Counted from the stretch's first letter, positions 8,468 through 17,765 are shown. The stretch: 46,844 nt of DNA from an uncultured Lachnospiraceae bacterium (GCA_950097145.1 CATNCF010000023.1:1-46844); one strand, 5' to 3'. Translations and numbers: made by a program. Notes: generated by a model not told the origin, from the letters alone.

Positions 8468-9439
8468 CTAAACACGGTAACGTTTTGTTCCAAATACTTC
8501 CGCAAGACGGATAATTTTCAGCGCCCAATTGTAATGGGTCTTATATTCATTCATCCGCTCTTTTTGAAGGCTTCCTGCAACCAGGGAATTTCGGCTGGGG
8601 TTCCAGCTGAGAATATCTCTGGCATCGTTCAGGTCATATTCTGACACTTGATAGGCGGCATTTACTACTGGAATCTGGTTGGGATGGATGACAGTTTTTC
8701 CAATAAACCCGCATAATCTGTCTTGTTCCAATTCTGTTTCCAGCCCCTCCTTCCAGTTTGTGCCGCTGTAGTATTCCCAGACTGGTCCGGAAACCACATA
8801 ATCCATGCCAAATACAGTCATTACATCAGACAGGATGCTGGCAATGGGCCGCAGGCTGTGAATGGATTCTGTACTGTGGCGGCGGAAGCCGAAAATATGG
8901 CACAGATCATTTCCGCCTACCCGGATATTTAGCACCAATTCTTCTGTACGATCCAGTTTTTCTTTTAACGTATATAAAATAGAAGAACGGTGGTTCAAAT
9001 TAATGATGGAAGGGCTTTCAAAGATTGGCATCATATAAAGTTTCTGGGGAGAATGTTCATTGGCCCTCTTTATTTCTTCTATGTATGCGTCTGCGTTTTC
9101 CAGAGAAAATTTTGGGATGGTAAAACCCCAGAGCAGAGAGGAAGCTTCCCCAAGCCGTTTGAGCAGAGAGGGGATCTGCTGGGGATTCCGTACCCGTATA
9201 AATATTTTGGGAAGATAAAAGCTTTCTTCCAAGTGTCTGAAATGTATATTTTTTAGAGAAGAAATCAGAATATGTTCTGCTTCTTCTACATATTCATCAC
9301 GGATAGTGTCTTCCAGGCAGAGGGCCAGGGAGAATAATTTGCCGAACCGTTCCGAACAAATGGATGATACAATGTTTTCGTTGTTGGCAGGGCAGTAGAG
9401 CAGGGCGCCGACACTGTAAGGCAGTATGGAATTTTTCAT
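8468..9439 (-). CDS. HpcH/CitE-like TIM-barrel C-C bond lyase of Ter-type modules
   Basis: The 323-residue protein resembles the citrate-lyase-beta / malate-synthase-related lyase family found in Ter biosynthetic modules. Barrel-strand motifs include SLALCLEDTI near the N-terminus, KIFIRVRNP, LYMMPIFESP, RVGGNDLCHIFG and GFIGKTVIHPNQIPVVN towards the end; the last is shared with CitE-type aldolases. It lies on the opposite strand from the PRTase/TRSP and StiP-like genes, separated by the AraC-type gene, whereas in other genomes these usually sit together. ATG 9439 is preceded by GAAGGAG. The substrate is unknown. Confidence 0.78.
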   Translation of the reverse strand: MKNSILPYSVGALLYCPANNENIVSSICSERFGKLFSLALCLEDTIRDEYVEEAEHILISSLKNIHFRHLEESFYLPKIFIRVRNPQQIPSLLKRLGEASSLLWGFTIPKFSLENADAYIEEIKRANEHSPQKLYMMPIFESPSIINLNHRSSILYTLKEKLDRTEELVLNIRVGGNDLCHIFGFRRHSTESIHSLRPIASILSDVMTVFGMDYVVSGPVWEYYSGTNWKEGLETELEQDRLCGFIGKTVIHPNQIPVVNAAYQVSEYDLNDARDILSWNPSRNSLVAGSLQKERMNEYKTHYNWALKIIRLAEVFGTKRYRV

Positions 9440-9475
9440 AAGATTAAGCTCCTTCTATAGATTTCGCTAAGGTTG

Positions 9476-9504
9476 AGTATATCAAAGGGGCTGGCAGAAA
9501 TCAA
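9476..9504 (-). promoter_or_regulatory. Promoter of the TIM-barrel lyase gene
   Basis: On the minus strand, -35 TTGATT (9504-9499) and -10 TATACT (9481-9476) are separated by 17 bases, about 37 bases before the start codon. The lyase therefore has its own promoter and is not under the FMN riboswitch. Confidence 0.65.
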
Positions 9505-9654
9505 GATGGATTAAGAAATGATGGAGTATGATATTGATGTGAATAAATATTTAATGTCTTTTGGTAAATTTTATGATAAAATGTATGATGGAAATAAACA
9601 ACATTCGAGATTTTTAGATGAAATAGGAAAATCCAACAGGAGGAAAACTACCCA

Positions 9655-10410
9655 ATGGAAGCGTATACAGGATTTGCAGAAGTTTATGATTTATTTATGG
9701 ACAACGTTCCCTATGAGGAATGGAGCCAGTATCTGATTTCCCTGCTGGAGGAATATGGGATTACTTCCGGACTGGTACTGGAACTGGGCTGCGGTACTGG
9801 GAAGATGACACGGCTTCTGGATCAGGCAGGCTATGAACTGATTGGGATAGATCGTTCAGAAGAAATGCTGCAGATTGCAAAGGAGGCAGAGGGGGATCGG
9901 GAAGATATCCTGTATCTTTTGCAGGATATGAGGGAATTTGAGCTGTATGGAACGGTGCGGGCAGTGGTCAGCGTCTGTGATTCCATAAATTATATTTTGG
10001 AGGAAGAGGAATTGGTTCAGATTTTTAAGCTGGTAAATAATTATCTGGATCCGGGAGGCATCTTTATTTTTGATATGAATACTCTCTATAAATATCGGGA
10101 AATCTTAGGAGAGAATACCATCTGTGAGAACCGGGAGGAAGGAAGCTTCATCTGGGAGAATTTTTATGATGATAAGGATCGGATTAATCAATATGACCTG
10201 ACACTTTTTGTGGAAGAACCGGATAGTCCGGGTCTGTACCGGAAGTATGAAGAGACACATTTTCAGCGTGGATATGAACTGACCCATATCAAGGAACTTC
10301 TGCAGCAGGCGGGAATGACCTTCACCGCGGCTTATGACGCCTTTACCAGGGAACCGGTAAAGGCTGACAGCGAGCGGATTTATGTGGTTGCGCAAGAGAA
10401 AGGAAAATAG
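9655..10410 (+). CDS. Class I SAM-dependent methyltransferase
   Basis: A Rossmann-fold methyltransferase of 251 residues. The SAM-binding motif I is VLELGCGTGKMTRLL at 41-55, followed by acidic motif II ending in IGIDRSEEML and the motif around VSVCDSINYIL. The substrate cannot be told from sequence. AGGAGG at 9639-9644 supports ATG 9655. The gene ends five bases before hslO, so the two are probably co-transcribed. About 215 bases upstream separate it from the divergent lyase gene; I see no convincing plus-strand promoter there. Confidence 0.9.
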   Translation: MEAYTGFAEVYDLFMDNVPYEEWSQYLISLLEEYGITSGLVLELGCGTGKMTRLLDQAGYELIGIDRSEEMLQIAKEAEGDREDILYLLQDMREFELYGTVRAVVSVCDSINYILEEEELVQIFKLVNNYLDPGGIFIFDMNTLYKYREILGENTICENREEGSFIWENFYDDKDRINQYDLTLFVEEPDSPGLYRKYEETHFQRGYELTHIKELLQQAGMTFTAAYDAFTREPVKADSERIYVVAQEKGK

Positions 10411-10415
10411 ATATT

Positions 10416-11300
10416 ATGAGTGAATACAGAGATTATATGGTAAGGGCCACAGCAGCGGACAAGCAGATACGCGCTTTTGCAGTAACTTCCAGAGATTTGG
10501 TGGAGCAGGCAAGAATTTACCACAACACCAGCCCGGTGATCACTGCAGCCCTGGGCAGGCTGCTTACGGGCGGCGTAATGATGGGAACCATGATGAAAGG
10601 AGAGAATGATCTTCTGACCCTCCAGATTAAATGCGGCGGAGCTGCAAAGGGAATGACTGTGACGGCGGACAGCCGGGGAACGGTAAAGGGATATCCCCAG
10701 GTAAGTGATGTGATGCTGCCGCCCAATGCAAAGGGCAAGCTGGATGTAGGAGGTGCCCTGGGCCTGGGAATTTTAAGTGTGATTAAGGATATGGGATTAA
10801 AGGAGCCCTATGTGGGGCAGGTGGCCCTTCAGACTTCTGAGATTGCAGAAGACTTAACATATTACTTTGCTACCTCAGAGCAGGTGCCGTCAGCAGTGGG
10901 GCTTGGCGTTTTGATGAACCGGGATAATACGGTGAAACAGGCAGGTGGGTTTATCATACAGCTCATGCCGGATACAGAGGAATCAGTCATTGCAGCATTG
11001 GAGAAAAAGGTGGCAGAGGTAACTTCTGTCACAGATCTGCTGGAACAGGGAATCACACCGGAGGGGCTTCTTACACAAATGCTGGGGGAATTTGATATCG
11101 AACATACAGAAAAGATCCCGGTGAGATATGTGTGTAATTGTTCCAAAGAGCGTGTGACTCGTGCCATTGCCAGCATTGGAAGAATGGATATTCAGGAGAT
11201 GATAGACGACAATGAACCGATAGAAGTTAATTGTCAATTCTGTGATAAACATTATGTATTTACGCCAGAGGAGCTGAAAGAGCTGTTAGAAGAAAAATAA
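10416..11300 (+). CDS. hslO: Redox-regulated chaperone Hsp33
   Basis: Hsp33 is a cytoplasmic holdase switched on by oxidative unfolding. The 294-residue protein starts with the typical MSEYRDYMVRATA and has the conserved NTSPVITAALGRLLTGG block. It ends with the zinc-binding redox switch: a CxC pair near residue 240 (YVCNCSKERV) and a CxxC pair near residue 273 (NCQFCDKHYVF). All four switch cysteines are present. It is spaced five bases from the methyltransferase gene and 19 bases from nadE. Confidence 0.97.
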   Translation: MSEYRDYMVRATAADKQIRAFAVTSRDLVEQARIYHNTSPVITAALGRLLTGGVMMGTMMKGENDLLTLQIKCGGAAKGMTVTADSRGTVKGYPQVSDVMLPPNAKGKLDVGGALGLGILSVIKDMGLKEPYVGQVALQTSEIAEDLTYYFATSEQVPSAVGLGVLMNRDNTVKQAGGFIIQLMPDTEESVIAALEKKVAEVTSVTDLLEQGITPEGLLTQMLGEFDIEHTEKIPVRYVCNCSKERVTRAIASIGRMDIQEMIDDNEPIEVNCQFCDKHYVFTPEELKELLEEK

Positions 11301-11319
11301 TTAAGAAAGGAGCCAGCCA

Positions 11320-13263
11320 GTGAAGGACGGATTTATCAAGACAGCGGCAGTAACGCCCAAAATACGGGTTGCTGATCCAGTATATAACAGAGACAGAATT
11401 ATGGAAAAAATTGAGGAGGCAGAGAAGGAGCGCGCAGTGGTTGTGGTGTTTCCAGAACTGTGTATTACAGGGTATACTTGCGGGGATTTATTTTTGTCAG
11501 ACCCATTGTTAGAGGAGGCAAAAAAGGTATTAATTCAGATTGCTGAGGACACGGCGGGGAAAAATATGCTGGTATTTATAGGGGTTCCTGTAGCATACAA
11601 AGGCAGACTGTACAATACGGCGGCAGCGCTGGCCAACGGAAAAGTGCTGGGGCTGGTACCAAAACACTGTATTCCCAGTTACAATGAATTTTATGAGACA
11701 AGACATTTTGCAGAGGGGATGGAAGAACCGGTGGAGATTGCTTTGACAGAAGAAGTGAAGGTTCCTATGGGATGCCGCATGATTTTTTCACCGGACAGTC
11801 TTCCAGAGTTAAAGATTTGCGCAGAAATCTGTGAAGATCTCTGGGCGCCTAATCCTCCCAGCAGTTCCCACGCCCTTGCCGGGGCAAATCTGATTGTGAA
11901 TCTGTCGGCCAGCAATGAGATTACCGGAAAGGACCGTTACCGGAAGAGCCTGGTGGAGGGGCAGTCGGCACGATTGATCTGCGGTTATGTTTATGCCAGC
12001 GCAGGAGAAGGGGAATCCACAACGGATGTGGTGTTCTCTGGACATAATATGATTGCAGAGAATGGGATTCTGCTGGCGGAGGCAGAACGTTTCCAGAATC
12101 AGTCCATATATACTGAAATTGATATTCAGAGGCTGAATGGACAGAGAAGGAGGATGACGACGTTTCAGGAGGGAATCTACTGTTATCGGGAGATTTCTTT
12201 TCATTTGAAAAAAGAGGGGACAAATCTTACACGTTTTGTTGATCCCATGCCTTTTGTCCCAGAAGATGCGTCAGAGCGGCAGAAACGCTGTGAGGAAATT
12301 TTATCTATTCAGTCTATGGGGCTGAAAAAACGTCTGGAACATACCCACTGTTCCTGTGCTGTAGTGGGGAGTTCCGGGGGATTGGATTCCACGCTTGCTC
12401 TTTTAGTCACGGTGCGTGCTTTTGATCTTCTGGGATTGGATCGAAAGGGAATCAAAGCGGTAACCATGCCGGGGTTTGGCACCACGGATCGGACGTATGA
12501 CAATGCAGTGCATTTCATTCAGTGTTTGGGAACAGATTTCCTGGAGGTGGATATTAAAGAAGCCGTCCGGGTGCATTTTGCAGATATAGGACAGCAGGAG
12601 AGCAATCATGATGTGACTTATGAGAATGGACAGGCAAGGGAGCGGACGCAGATTTTGATGGATATTGCAAATAAGGAAAATGGGATGGTGATTGGTACTG
12701 GCGATATGTCAGAACTTGCATTAGGTTTTGCAACCTATAATGGAGATCATATGTCCATGTACGGAGTGAATGCTTCCGTGCCAAAAACCCTGGTCCGCCA
12801 TCTGGTGGGATATTATGCGGATACCTGCCAGGATGGTCAGCTTAAGGGGATTTTGAAGGATATTCTGGATACCCCGGTGAGTCCGGAACTTCTGCCGCCG
12901 GAACATGGAAAGATTTCCCAGAAAACAGAGGAACTTGTAGGACCTTATGAACTCCATGATTTTTTCCTGTACCATATGCTCCGTTCTGGATTCGGACCAG
13001 ATAAGATTTTCCGGCTTGCCCTGTATGCCTTTGGGACAGGGCAGAATGGCAGAGAGGGAAAATATGCGCCTGAGATTATTTTAAAATGGCTGAAAACCTT
13101 TATCCGCAGATTTTTCAGCCAGCAGTTTAAACGTTCCTGCCTGCCGGACGGGCCCAAAGTGGGCACGGTGGCGGTATCTCCCAGGGGAGATCTGCGGATG
13201 CCAAGCGATGCCAGTGCGGATTTGTGGATGAAACGTCTGGAAAAAATACAGGAGAGTTTATAG
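11320..13263 (+). CDS. nadE: Glutamine-dependent NAD+ synthetase
   Basis: The enzyme amidates nicotinate adenine dinucleotide to NAD+, taking ammonia from glutamine. Residues about 5-290 form the nitrilase-type glutaminase with Glu46 (VFPELCITGY), Lys115 (LVPKHCIP) and Cys171 (AEICEDLW). Residues about 320-640 form the synthetase with the PP-loop GSSGGLDST near 350-358 and GTGDMSELALG. At 647 residues it matches the long Clostridial type. The start is GTG 11320, backed by AAGAAAGGAGC eight bases upstream. The reaction is well established for the family. Confidence 0.97.
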   Translation: MKDGFIKTAAVTPKIRVADPVYNRDRIMEKIEEAEKERAVVVVFPELCITGYTCGDLFLSDPLLEEAKKVLIQIAEDTAGKNMLVFIGVPVAYKGRLYNTAAALANGKVLGLVPKHCIPSYNEFYETRHFAEGMEEPVEIALTEEVKVPMGCRMIFSPDSLPELKICAEICEDLWAPNPPSSSHALAGANLIVNLSASNEITGKDRYRKSLVEGQSARLICGYVYASAGEGESTTDVVFSGHNMIAENGILLAEAERFQNQSIYTEIDIQRLNGQRRRMTTFQEGIYCYREISFHLKKEGTNLTRFVDPMPFVPEDASERQKRCEEILSIQSMGLKKRLEHTHCSCAVVGSSGGLDSTLALLVTVRAFDLLGLDRKGIKAVTMPGFGTTDRTYDNAVHFIQCLGTDFLEVDIKEAVRVHFADIGQQESNHDVTYENGQARERTQILMDIANKENGMVIGTGDMSELALGFATYNGDHMSMYGVNASVPKTLVRHLVGYYADTCQDGQLKGILKDILDTPVSPELLPPEHGKISQKTEELVGPYELHDFFLYHMLRSGFGPDKIFRLALYAFGTGQNGREGKYAPEIILKWLKTFIRRFFSQQFKRSCLPDGPKVGTVAVSPRGDLRMPSDASADLWMKRLEKIQESL

Positions 13264-13327
13264 TTTTTTAATAGAATATTTTTGGTTTATTTATTGCAAT
13301 TCTGCGAGGAAGGACTAGAATAAAACT

Positions 13328-14155
13328 ATGTTTGGATATATTATTGTTAATAAACCAGAGATGAAATTTAAAGAGTTTGACCTTTACCAGTCTTATTACT
13401 GCGGGCTCTGCAGGTCATTGAAGGATGCATACGGCAGGCTGGGGCAGATGACCTTAAGTTATGACATGACATTTGTGATTTTACTGCTCACCAGCCTGTA
13501 CGAGCCAAAAACGGTGGCTGGCGGCAGGAACTGCTCTGTGCATCCTCTGAGGAAGCATTGTGTAAGAATCAATCAGTTTTCGGCGTATGGGGCGGACATG
13601 AACCTACTATTGTCTTATTATAAATGCCTGGATGACTGGGAGGATGAGCATAAAATTAGCAGAAAGGCAATGGCATGTTCTCTGAAGAGAAGGTTTCAAA
13701 AGGCAGCAGAGAAATATCCTGGGAAAAAACAGGTCATCCGGGAGAAGATGGAACAGATTCATGACTGCGAGAAGAAACAATGTTCTGATATAGACCTGGT
13801 ATCTGGATACTTTGGAGAAATTATGGCAGAGATTTTTGCCTGGCGCCAGGACGAATGGGAACAGGATCTGCGCAGTATGGGATTCTTTCTGGGAAAGTTT
13901 ATTTATCTCATGGATGCCTATGAAGATGTGGAACAGGATCAGAAGACCGGGAATTATAACGTGTTTCTAAGGATGTCTCAGCAGGAAGGTTTTGAGCAAA
14001 ATTCAGAGAGAATTTTAAGCATGATGATGTCAGAATGTGCCCGTGCATTTGAACGTCTCCCCATTGTAGAGAATGCGGAAATTCTGCGGAATATATTGTA
14101 TTCCGGTGTCTGGCGTCGGTTTGAGCTTGTGAAAGGCAGGCGGGAAGGAAAATAA
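13328..14155 (+). CDS. DUF5685-family protein
   Basis: I recognise the MFGYIIVNKPEMKFKEF opening and the YYCGLCRSLKDAYG CxxC motif (residues 25-28) of a Clostridial family of unknown function. At 275 residues it is normal size and largely helical, with a second group of cysteines around residues 60-72. It sits three bases before a DnaJ-domain gene, a pairing I recall from related genomes, so a role together with that co-chaperone is plausible. Upstream GAGGAAGGA supports ATG 13328. No enzymatic motif is evident. Confidence 0.8.
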   Translation: MFGYIIVNKPEMKFKEFDLYQSYYCGLCRSLKDAYGRLGQMTLSYDMTFVILLLTSLYEPKTVAGGRNCSVHPLRKHCVRINQFSAYGADMNLLLSYYKCLDDWEDEHKISRKAMACSLKRRFQKAAEKYPGKKQVIREKMEQIHDCEKKQCSDIDLVSGYFGEIMAEIFAWRQDEWEQDLRSMGFFLGKFIYLMDAYEDVEQDQKTGNYNVFLRMSQQEGFEQNSERILSMMMSECARAFERLPIVENAEILRNILYSGVWRRFELVKGRREGK

Positions 14156-14158
14156 ACT

Positions 14159-14827
14159 ATGTATGATCCATATGCAGTACTTGGCGTAGGGAGAAATGCC
14201 TCAGAGGAAGAAATTAAAAAAGCGTACCGTGCCTTAAGCCGGAAGTACCATCCAGACGCCAATGTGAATAATCCCAAGAAAGAACAGGCTGAGGAAAAAT
14301 TTAAGGAGATTCAGCAGGCTTACCAGCAGATTATGCATGAGAAAGAGCGTGGAAATTTCGGTGATTCTGCTTATGGGCATCAAGGCAGTTCCTGGGAGTT
14401 CGGAGATTTTTTCGGAGGTTTTGGGCAGCAGTCCAGGCAAAAGCAGAATCAGGATTCTGAGAGCGCCTATCAGCAGGCAGCGGCCAATTACATACGCAGC
14501 GGCCATTATCAGGAGGCATTAAATGTGTTAGATAGTATCAGAAATCGGGATGCCCACTGGTATTATTTGAACGCCATTGCAAATTCGGGGGCGGGAAATA
14601 ATGTGGCTGCTATGGAATCTGCCCAGCGTGCAGTGGCCATGGAACCGGGGAATCAGCAGTATCAACAGTTGTATGTTCAGCTTCAGAATGGCGGAAGCTG
14701 GTATTACAGCCAGCGGCAGGGCTATGGAAGCCCCATGGAGGGAAGTGGAAGTTTCTGCATGAAGCTTTGCCTCGCAAATATGGTATGCAACCTCTGCTGT
14801 GGAGGCAGCGGCTTTTGTTGTTACTAG
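14159..14827 (+). CDS. DnaJ-domain protein with TPR-like region and cysteine-rich tail
   Basis: Residues 1-65 are a J domain with the HPD tripeptide at 31-33, so it should stimulate an Hsp70 (DnaK) ATPase. The middle is Gly/Gln-rich ([11 protein letters not shown]). Residues about 105-180 look like TPR helices ([17 protein letters not shown]). The zinc-finger and substrate domains of true DnaJ are missing, so it is a specialised co-chaperone. The end is striking: seven cysteines in the last 26 residues, finishing GGSGFCCY. It follows the DUF5685 gene by three bases. Confidence 0.9.
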   Translation: MYDPYAVLGVGRNASEEEIKKAYRALSRKYHPDANVNNPKKEQAEEKFKEIQQAYQQIMHEKERGNFGDSAYGHQGSSWEFGDFFGGFGQQSRQKQNQDSESAYQQAAANYIRSGHYQEALNVLDSIRNRDAHWYYLNAIANSGAGNNVAAMESAQRAVAMEPGNQQYQQLYVQLQNGGSWYYSQRQGYGSPMEGSGSFCMKLCLANMVCNLCCGGSGFCCY

Positions 14828-14864
14828 GGCGCTGCTTATAACAATAGATAGAGTGGGTGGAAAA

Positions 14865-15368
14865 ATGGATTATATGGTGTTGTATTCCAGCAAAACTGGA
14901 AATACCAAGAAGGTAGCCACAGAAATTTTCAGTGCACTTCCGGGAATGTCCAAGGATATGCAGAATATAGAGGAATACAGGGGAAAGGATGCAGATGTTT
15001 TTTTTGTGGGGTTCTGGGTAGACCGGGGGACTTGTTCCCTGCCGGTGATTGATATATTATCGGAGCTGCACGGCAAAAAGATTGCATTATTCGGAACCTG
15101 CGGCATGGGGAAGGGTACAGCGTATTACCGGACAATTGAACAAAAAGTAACTGTGTGGCTTCCAGATGATTGTGAATATCTGGGAATGTTTCTCTGCCAG
15201 GGGAAAATGCCTATGAAAGTACGGGAGAAATATGAGATTTCCAGGGAAGATCCCAGAGAAGAAGCATTACGGAAAGAAATGCTTAAAAATTTTGACGAGG
15301 CATTGTTTCACCCCAACGACGATGATCTGTCAGATGCCAGGGCATTTGTGGAACAAATGCTGAAATAG
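14865..15368 (+). CDS. Flavodoxin-family protein
   Basis: A 167-residue flavodoxin-like protein with the FMN phosphate loop YSSKTGNTKKVA at residues 6-17, followed by FVGFWVDRGT and LFGTCGMGKG. It would carry FMN as a one- or two-electron shuttle or act as an FMN-dependent reductase in the cytoplasm. Its partner is unknown. ATG 14865 is chosen because the flavodoxin fold starts there; the frame opens earlier inside the dnaJ-like gene. The upstream site (GAGTGGGTGG) is weak, and translation may be coupled to the gene before it. Confidence 0.88.
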   Translation: MDYMVLYSSKTGNTKKVATEIFSALPGMSKDMQNIEEYRGKDADVFFVGFWVDRGTCSLPVIDILSELHGKKIALFGTCGMGKGTAYYRTIEQKVTVWLPDDCEYLGMFLCQGKMPMKVREKYEISREDPREEALRKEMLKNFDEALFHPNDDDLSDARAFVEQMLK

Positions 15369-15377
15369 ATGTGGATT

Positions 15378-15407
15378 TTGTATACAGTCCCAGGTCTGTT
15401 GTAGAAT
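15378..15407 (+). promoter_or_regulatory. Possible promoter before the oxidoreductase-jetD pair
   Basis: TTGTAT (15378-15383) and TAGAAT (15402-15407) are separated by 18 bases. They lie in the 140-base gap before the Gfo/Idh/MocA gene. The -35 box is imperfect, so this is only a candidate. Confidence 0.35.
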
Positions 15408-15508
15408 TGATTTTATCAGGAATTTGTGACAGCAGTTTCTGTTTCCCAGTGAGGAGAGGTATCTAGGGCATTGAAGAATATCAGAAATAGCAAAAAGAAA
15501 GGAAGAAT

Positions 15509-16480
15509 ATGATGAAATTTGCAATTTTAGCACCAGGGAATATTGCGAAAAGTATGGCAGAGGCAGTGTCAGGATTGGAGAAGATCCAACGTTATGCGGT
15601 GGCGTCCAGAGATTATGGCAGGGCAGAAAACTTTGCAAAGCAGTGGGGATTTGAGAAAGCGTATGGTTCTTACGAGGAACTGGCCAGTGATCCCCAGGTG
15701 GAACTGGTCTATGTGGCGTCGCCCCACTCCCATCACTATGAACATGCCAGACTCTGCCTGGAACATGGCAAACATGTACTGGTGGAAAAAGCCTTTACTG
15801 TAAATGCCCGGCAGGCGGAAGCCCTGATACAATTATCCAGGGAGAAAGGACTATTGCTTGCGGAGGCAATCTGGACGCGCTATATGCCCAGCCGGAACAT
15901 GATAGATGAGCTTTTAGAGAGCGGTGTTTTGGGGAATGTCACCTCTCTTACTGCAAATCTGGGATATGTCCTGTCCCATGTGGAGCGGATGCAGAATCCC
16001 AGTCTTGCGGGAGGCGCGCTGCTGGATTTGGGCGTCTATCCCATTAATTTTGCATTAATGGCGTTCCGGGGAGAAATAAAAGAAATCAGCGCATCCGCAG
16101 TCATGTCCCCTGAGGGTGTGGATTGGATGAACAGCATTACGTTATCTTTTACAGATGGAAAGATGGCAGTGCTTCACAGCGATATGCTGGCCCAGACAGA
16201 CCGCCAGGGGGTTATCAGTGGAGACAAGGGATATCTGGAAGTCCAGAATATCAATAATTGTGAGGAAATCAGAGTGTTTGATTTGGAAAGGAAGATGGCA
16301 GCTCGCTATAAGGTTCCAGAGCAGATTAATGGATATGAGTATGAGGTATTATCCTGTATGAAAGCAATAGAAGAGGGCAAAACAGAATGCCCGGAAATGC
16401 CTCACAGCGAAACTTTGCGGGTGATGAAAGTACTGGATGCTATCCGGCAGCAGTGGAATATGACATTTCCCTGTGAATAA
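15509..16480 (+). CDS. Gfo/Idh/MocA-family NAD(P)-dependent oxidoreductase
   Basis: The 323-residue protein has an N-terminal Rossmann domain (FAILAPGNIAKSMA, then YVASPHSHHYEHA) and the EK(P/A) motif VLVEKAFTVN near 91-100 where the catalytic lysine sits. The C-terminal alpha/beta domain contains GGALLDLGVYPI. Relatives oxidise sugars, inositols or dihydrodiols; the substrate here cannot be assigned. GAAAGGAAG precedes ATG 15509. jetD begins 11 bases after it ends, so the two probably share a transcript although they have no obvious functional link. Confidence 0.93.
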   Translation: MMKFAILAPGNIAKSMAEAVSGLEKIQRYAVASRDYGRAENFAKQWGFEKAYGSYEELASDPQVELVYVASPHSHHYEHARLCLEHGKHVLVEKAFTVNARQAEALIQLSREKGLLLAEAIWTRYMPSRNMIDELLESGVLGNVTSLTANLGYVLSHVERMQNPSLAGGALLDLGVYPINFALMAFRGEIKEISASAVMSPEGVDWMNSITLSFTDGKMAVLHSDMLAQTDRQGVISGDKGYLEVQNINNCEEIRVFDLERKMAARYKVPEQINGYEYEVLSCMKAIEEGKTECPEMPHSETLRVMKVLDAIRQQWNMTFPCE

Positions 16481-16491
16481 GGAGAGGAAAA

Positions 16492-17484
16492 ATGAAGCGG
16501 ATTTCTCTGGAGGAATTGTTAAAAGATTATTCCAAAGAAGCATACAGCAGGCAGTATGCATATGTTATGGATTTAATTGCCAAGGGAGAATTAAAGCCAG
16601 TTAAGAGCGCTGGAACCAATAGCCGGAAGCCGGCTTTGTGCCTTTCTTATTGGCTGCCGGAGAAAGAGGATGCATCCAAAGAAGAATTGGAAGAAGAGCT
16701 GAAGTTTAAGCTTGTACCATTACTGTCTATAGACTACTATCTGTCCCATTTAAAGGAATATAAAAAGGACAGGCCGTGGGTGCTGATGCTGAATCAATAT
16801 CTTATGTCCCAAAGAGACTGTCTGGAACGGCCGGAATCTGTGAATGAACGCAGTTTTGAGATCTGGAATCGTGAGAAATTTCTTACCAGAGAGCAGGGAG
16901 CGAAGATCTTGAAACGGTGCGGGCTCTGCAGAGAAATTCTGAATATATACGATACAGCGGAACCTGTTGCTTACTATTGCCATACCAGGCAGGTTCCTCA
17001 GAATATGCTGATACTGGAGAATAAAGACACTTTTTTCAGTATGCGCAGGTTTATGTTAGAGGGAAATTCCACAATGTTTGGCATGGAGATTGGGACATTG
17101 ATCTATGGCGGTGGAAAACGGATTGTAAAGTCTTTCCAGGATTTTGACATCTCGGTGGAACCTTATATGAGGGCGGAAGAGAATCACATTTATTATTTTG
17201 GCGATTTGGACTATGAGGGGATTGGAATCTATGAGAGCCTGAATCAGCAGTGCCGGGAAAACAGGAAGCCTCTTGTGCTGACAGCGGCCTATGAGAAAAT
17301 GCTTGACAAGGCCAAGTATGTATTGGGGCTGCCAGAGACAAAAGAACAGCAGAACCGGAACCTGTCTGGAACATTTTTCTCTTTCTTTACAAAAGAGACA
17401 GTGAAACAGATGCAGGAAATTCTTAAAAAGAATCAGTATATTCCTCAGGAAATTTTAAACAGCCAGGATTTTCTAGTGTGCTGA
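16492..17484 (+). CDS. jetD: Wadjet anti-plasmid system nuclease JetD (Toprim)
   Basis: JetD is the Toprim nuclease of Wadjet (JetABCD/MksBEFG) systems, which cut circular plasmid DNA after loop extrusion by the SMC complex. The 330-residue protein has the C-terminal DUF2220-type Toprim domain: a glutamate in NMLILENKDTF near residue 175 and the metal-binding DxD in YFGDLDYEGIGIY (about 238-240). The N-terminal arm is helical. AAGGAGAGG gives a strong start at ATG 16492. Unusually, jetABC lies about 9.7 kb away on the same strand instead of adjacent. It is somewhat shorter than many JetD proteins. Identity is good; participation with jetABC here is inferred. Confidence 0.85.
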   Translation: MKRISLEELLKDYSKEAYSRQYAYVMDLIAKGELKPVKSAGTNSRKPALCLSYWLPEKEDASKEELEEELKFKLVPLLSIDYYLSHLKEYKKDRPWVLMLNQYLMSQRDCLERPESVNERSFEIWNREKFLTREQGAKILKRCGLCREILNIYDTAEPVAYYCHTRQVPQNMLILENKDTFFSMRRFMLEGNSTMFGMEIGTLIYGGGKRIVKSFQDFDISVEPYMRAEENHIYYFGDLDYEGIGIYESLNQQCRENRKPLVLTAAYEKMLDKAKYVLGLPETKEQQNRNLSGTFFSFFTKETVKQMQEILKKNQYIPQEILNSQDFLVC

Positions 17485-17680
17485 CTGCATTATATTCAAC
17501 CAAACCTCTTTGTCTATCCGCCCATCAGTCGCGTTGGATTTTCTAGCCGCAGCCACCGCTGCTGCGTCAAAAATCCGCCTTGCAGATGAACAAATATTCT
17601 GCGGAGGTTCACCAGATATCATACGGCTAGTAATAACAGTTTTATGTAAATTTTTCCACTTAGAAGCGTTTCGCAGAGCA
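17485..17680. other. Non-coding gap after jetD
   Basis: No gene is supported here. The sequence contains a GC-rich patch around 17525-17590. An open frame covers 17510-17719 but has no ribosome binding site and runs into the terminator stem. I see nothing further. Confidence 0.4.
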
Positions 17681-17709
17681 AATATCCCGCAAAATTGCGG
17701 GATATTTTA
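17681..17709 (+). terminator. Intrinsic terminator downstream of jetD
   Basis: A perfect 10-bp stem (AATATCCCGC at 17681-17690, GCGGGATATT at 17697-17706) has a 6-base loop and a short T-rich tail. It closes the oxidoreductase-jetD transcript and isolates it from the riboswitch unit that follows. Confidence 0.85.
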
Positions 17710-17765
17710 TTGCCTTTAGTAAAAATATATAAAAAACGACTATGATATTAGTGTAAAACACACTA

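Noticed and set aside
9518-9736. 72-residue frame upstream of the methyltransferase gene
   Set aside because: It overlaps the methyltransferase start in another frame, and the AGGAGG site serves ATG 9655.
14865-15368. Flavodoxin as BilS of a bilirubin-reduction locus
   Set aside because: The fold fits, but no bilirubin reductase gene is near it, so the specific name is not supported.
17510-17719. 69-residue frame after jetD
   Set aside because: It runs through a clear terminator stem and lacks a start site.
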